From an uncultured Lachnospiraceae bacterium (lineage in GTDB: Bacteria; Bacillota; Clostridia; Lachnospirales; Lachnospiraceae): a stretch of DNA of 39,888 nucleotides. The notes under the pieces were generated by a model. That model saw nothing but the letters and a program-made list of their open reading frames with translations. It was not told where the DNA came from and searched no databases. Shown piece after piece: positions 39,522-39,888 of the stretch (its first letter is position 1; the number at the start of each line of letters is the position of its first letter). The stretch spans positions 1 through 39,888 of the forward strand of contig URUY01000030.1 in assembly GCA_900551115.1 (NCBI GenBank), read 5' to 3'. The translations under genes were made by a program, and so were the position numbers.

Positions 39522-39550
39522 TTGACAACTTCAAAACCGGATGCTATAAT
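39522..39550 (+). promoter_or_regulatory. Early promoter of the element
   Basis: TTGACA (39522-39527) and TATAAT (39545-39550) are exact consensus, 17 bases apart. TTCAAG at 39560-39565 follows and TTCAAA at 39500 precedes it, so repressor binding could block it. Confidence 0.85.
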
Positions 39551-39630
39551 ATAGACAAGTTCAAGGGAATTGAACCAAACGACAACGAACAAGCCGCTGC
39601 AACGGCAAGCATAGAAAGGATGAAGTGATT

Positions 39631-39831
39631 ATGAAAGAGCGTATTCAGAAGATCAATGAGGTTGCACAGGAAAATTTTGAAAAGGCACAGGGAATGTTGG
39701 AAATGCTGAATGAAATTTGCGGTACAAAATTCGGATGGCTTGCAAAGCGGGTTGTGATTTTTGAAAATCCAAACGGTTCAACCGCTGAAAAATATGCACA
39801 TTGCCACGATGCCGCTTGCTGGATGCAGTAA
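39631..39831 (+). CDS. Small hypothetical protein of the element
   Basis: This 66-residue protein begins with an amphipathic helix (ERIQKINEVAQENFEKAQGM). The second half has CGTKFGWLAKRVVIFENPNG and ends with CHDAACWMQ. No family is recognised. ATG 39631 is preferred over GTG 39625 because AGAAAGGA (39613-39620) is then at good distance. It is the first gene behind the strong early promoter, a place where excision or replication accessory proteins are often found, but the sequence gives no such indication. Confidence 0.6.
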   Translation: MKERIQKINEVAQENFEKAQGMLEMLNEICGTKFGWLAKRVVIFENPNGSTAEKYAHCHDAACWMQ

Positions 39832-39851
39832 TTAGAAAGGCGGTAGCACAG

Positions 39852-39888
39852 ATGAAAGAAACAAGTTTGAAGCCCGTAATTGAAAAAC
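39852..39888 (+). CDS. Start of a further element gene, cut by the window end
   Basis: ATG 39852 follows AAAGGCGGTAGCACAG. Only MKETSLKPVIEN is visible. It begins 20 bases after the preceding stop, as in an operon. The product cannot be judged. Confidence 0.45.
   Translation, partial: MKETSLKPVIEK

Overview
The window looks like chromosome of a low-GC Gram-positive anaerobe of the class Clostridia, probably Lachnospiraceae. The signs are AGGAGG-type ribosome sites, class B sortase, lipobox lipoproteins, surface proteins with Cys/His repeats, and an oxygen-independent (Cbi-type) cobalamin pathway. Genus and species cannot be settled from the sequence alone.

Bases 1-8450 are accessory DNA. 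They hold a RelB/RelE-type toxin-antitoxin pair (87-724), decayed genes (a broken AAA ATPase, a transporter stub and a frameshifted scrap), an unknown 129-residue protein, and a two-gene HipB/HipA-like module with its own operator (2208-3574). A 900-base non-coding stretch follows, with an 11-copy AGAGC array, nested inverted repeats and a strong terminator. Then come a 1161-residue membrane-anchored surface protein (4472-7957) and a fragment possibly of HipA type. A 19-base motif occurs three times in this part (16-34, 3805-3823, 7998-8016).

Bases 8660-14502 form a sulfur-amino-acid block: a LysR regulator, O-acetylhomoserine sulfhydrylase (metY-like), a short MetE-like methionine synthase, then a second LysR regulator divergent from a MATE exporter across a perfect 15-base inverted repeat.

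Bases 14550-35614 are one long cobalamin unit on the plus strand, preceded by a cobalamin riboswitch and a terminator. The first genes make a surface uptake module: an exported lipoprotein form of the cobaltochelatase CbiK, a lipoprotein with two NEAT-like domains, a FecB/BtuF-like binding lipoprotein, a BtuC-like permease and a BtuD-like ATPase. Next are cbiP, cobT, cobU, cobS, a degenerate second cobU-like gene, cobC, cbiB, cobD, cbiC, cbiD, cbiF, cbiG, cbiH, a cbiJ-cbiE-cbiT triple fusion, cbiA and a small Cys-rich protein. Many genes overlap by 4-13 bases, which suggests translational coupling. Together they carry a cobalt-factor II/III level intermediate to the finished cobamide. cbiL, a corrinoid adenosyltransferase, uroporphyrinogen methyltransferase and cobalt transport genes are absent here.

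From 35660 a sortase B gene leads into a beta-helix-type surface protein with five 36-base repeats. That gene is cut off near 37250 by an integrated element that runs past the window end. The element shows a tyrosine integrase, a probable small structured RNA (38362-38440), a small conserved protein, an XRE repressor, many CTTGAA/TTCAAG hexamers and a strong divergent early promoter. No rRNA, tRNA, CRISPR array or insertion sequence was seen.
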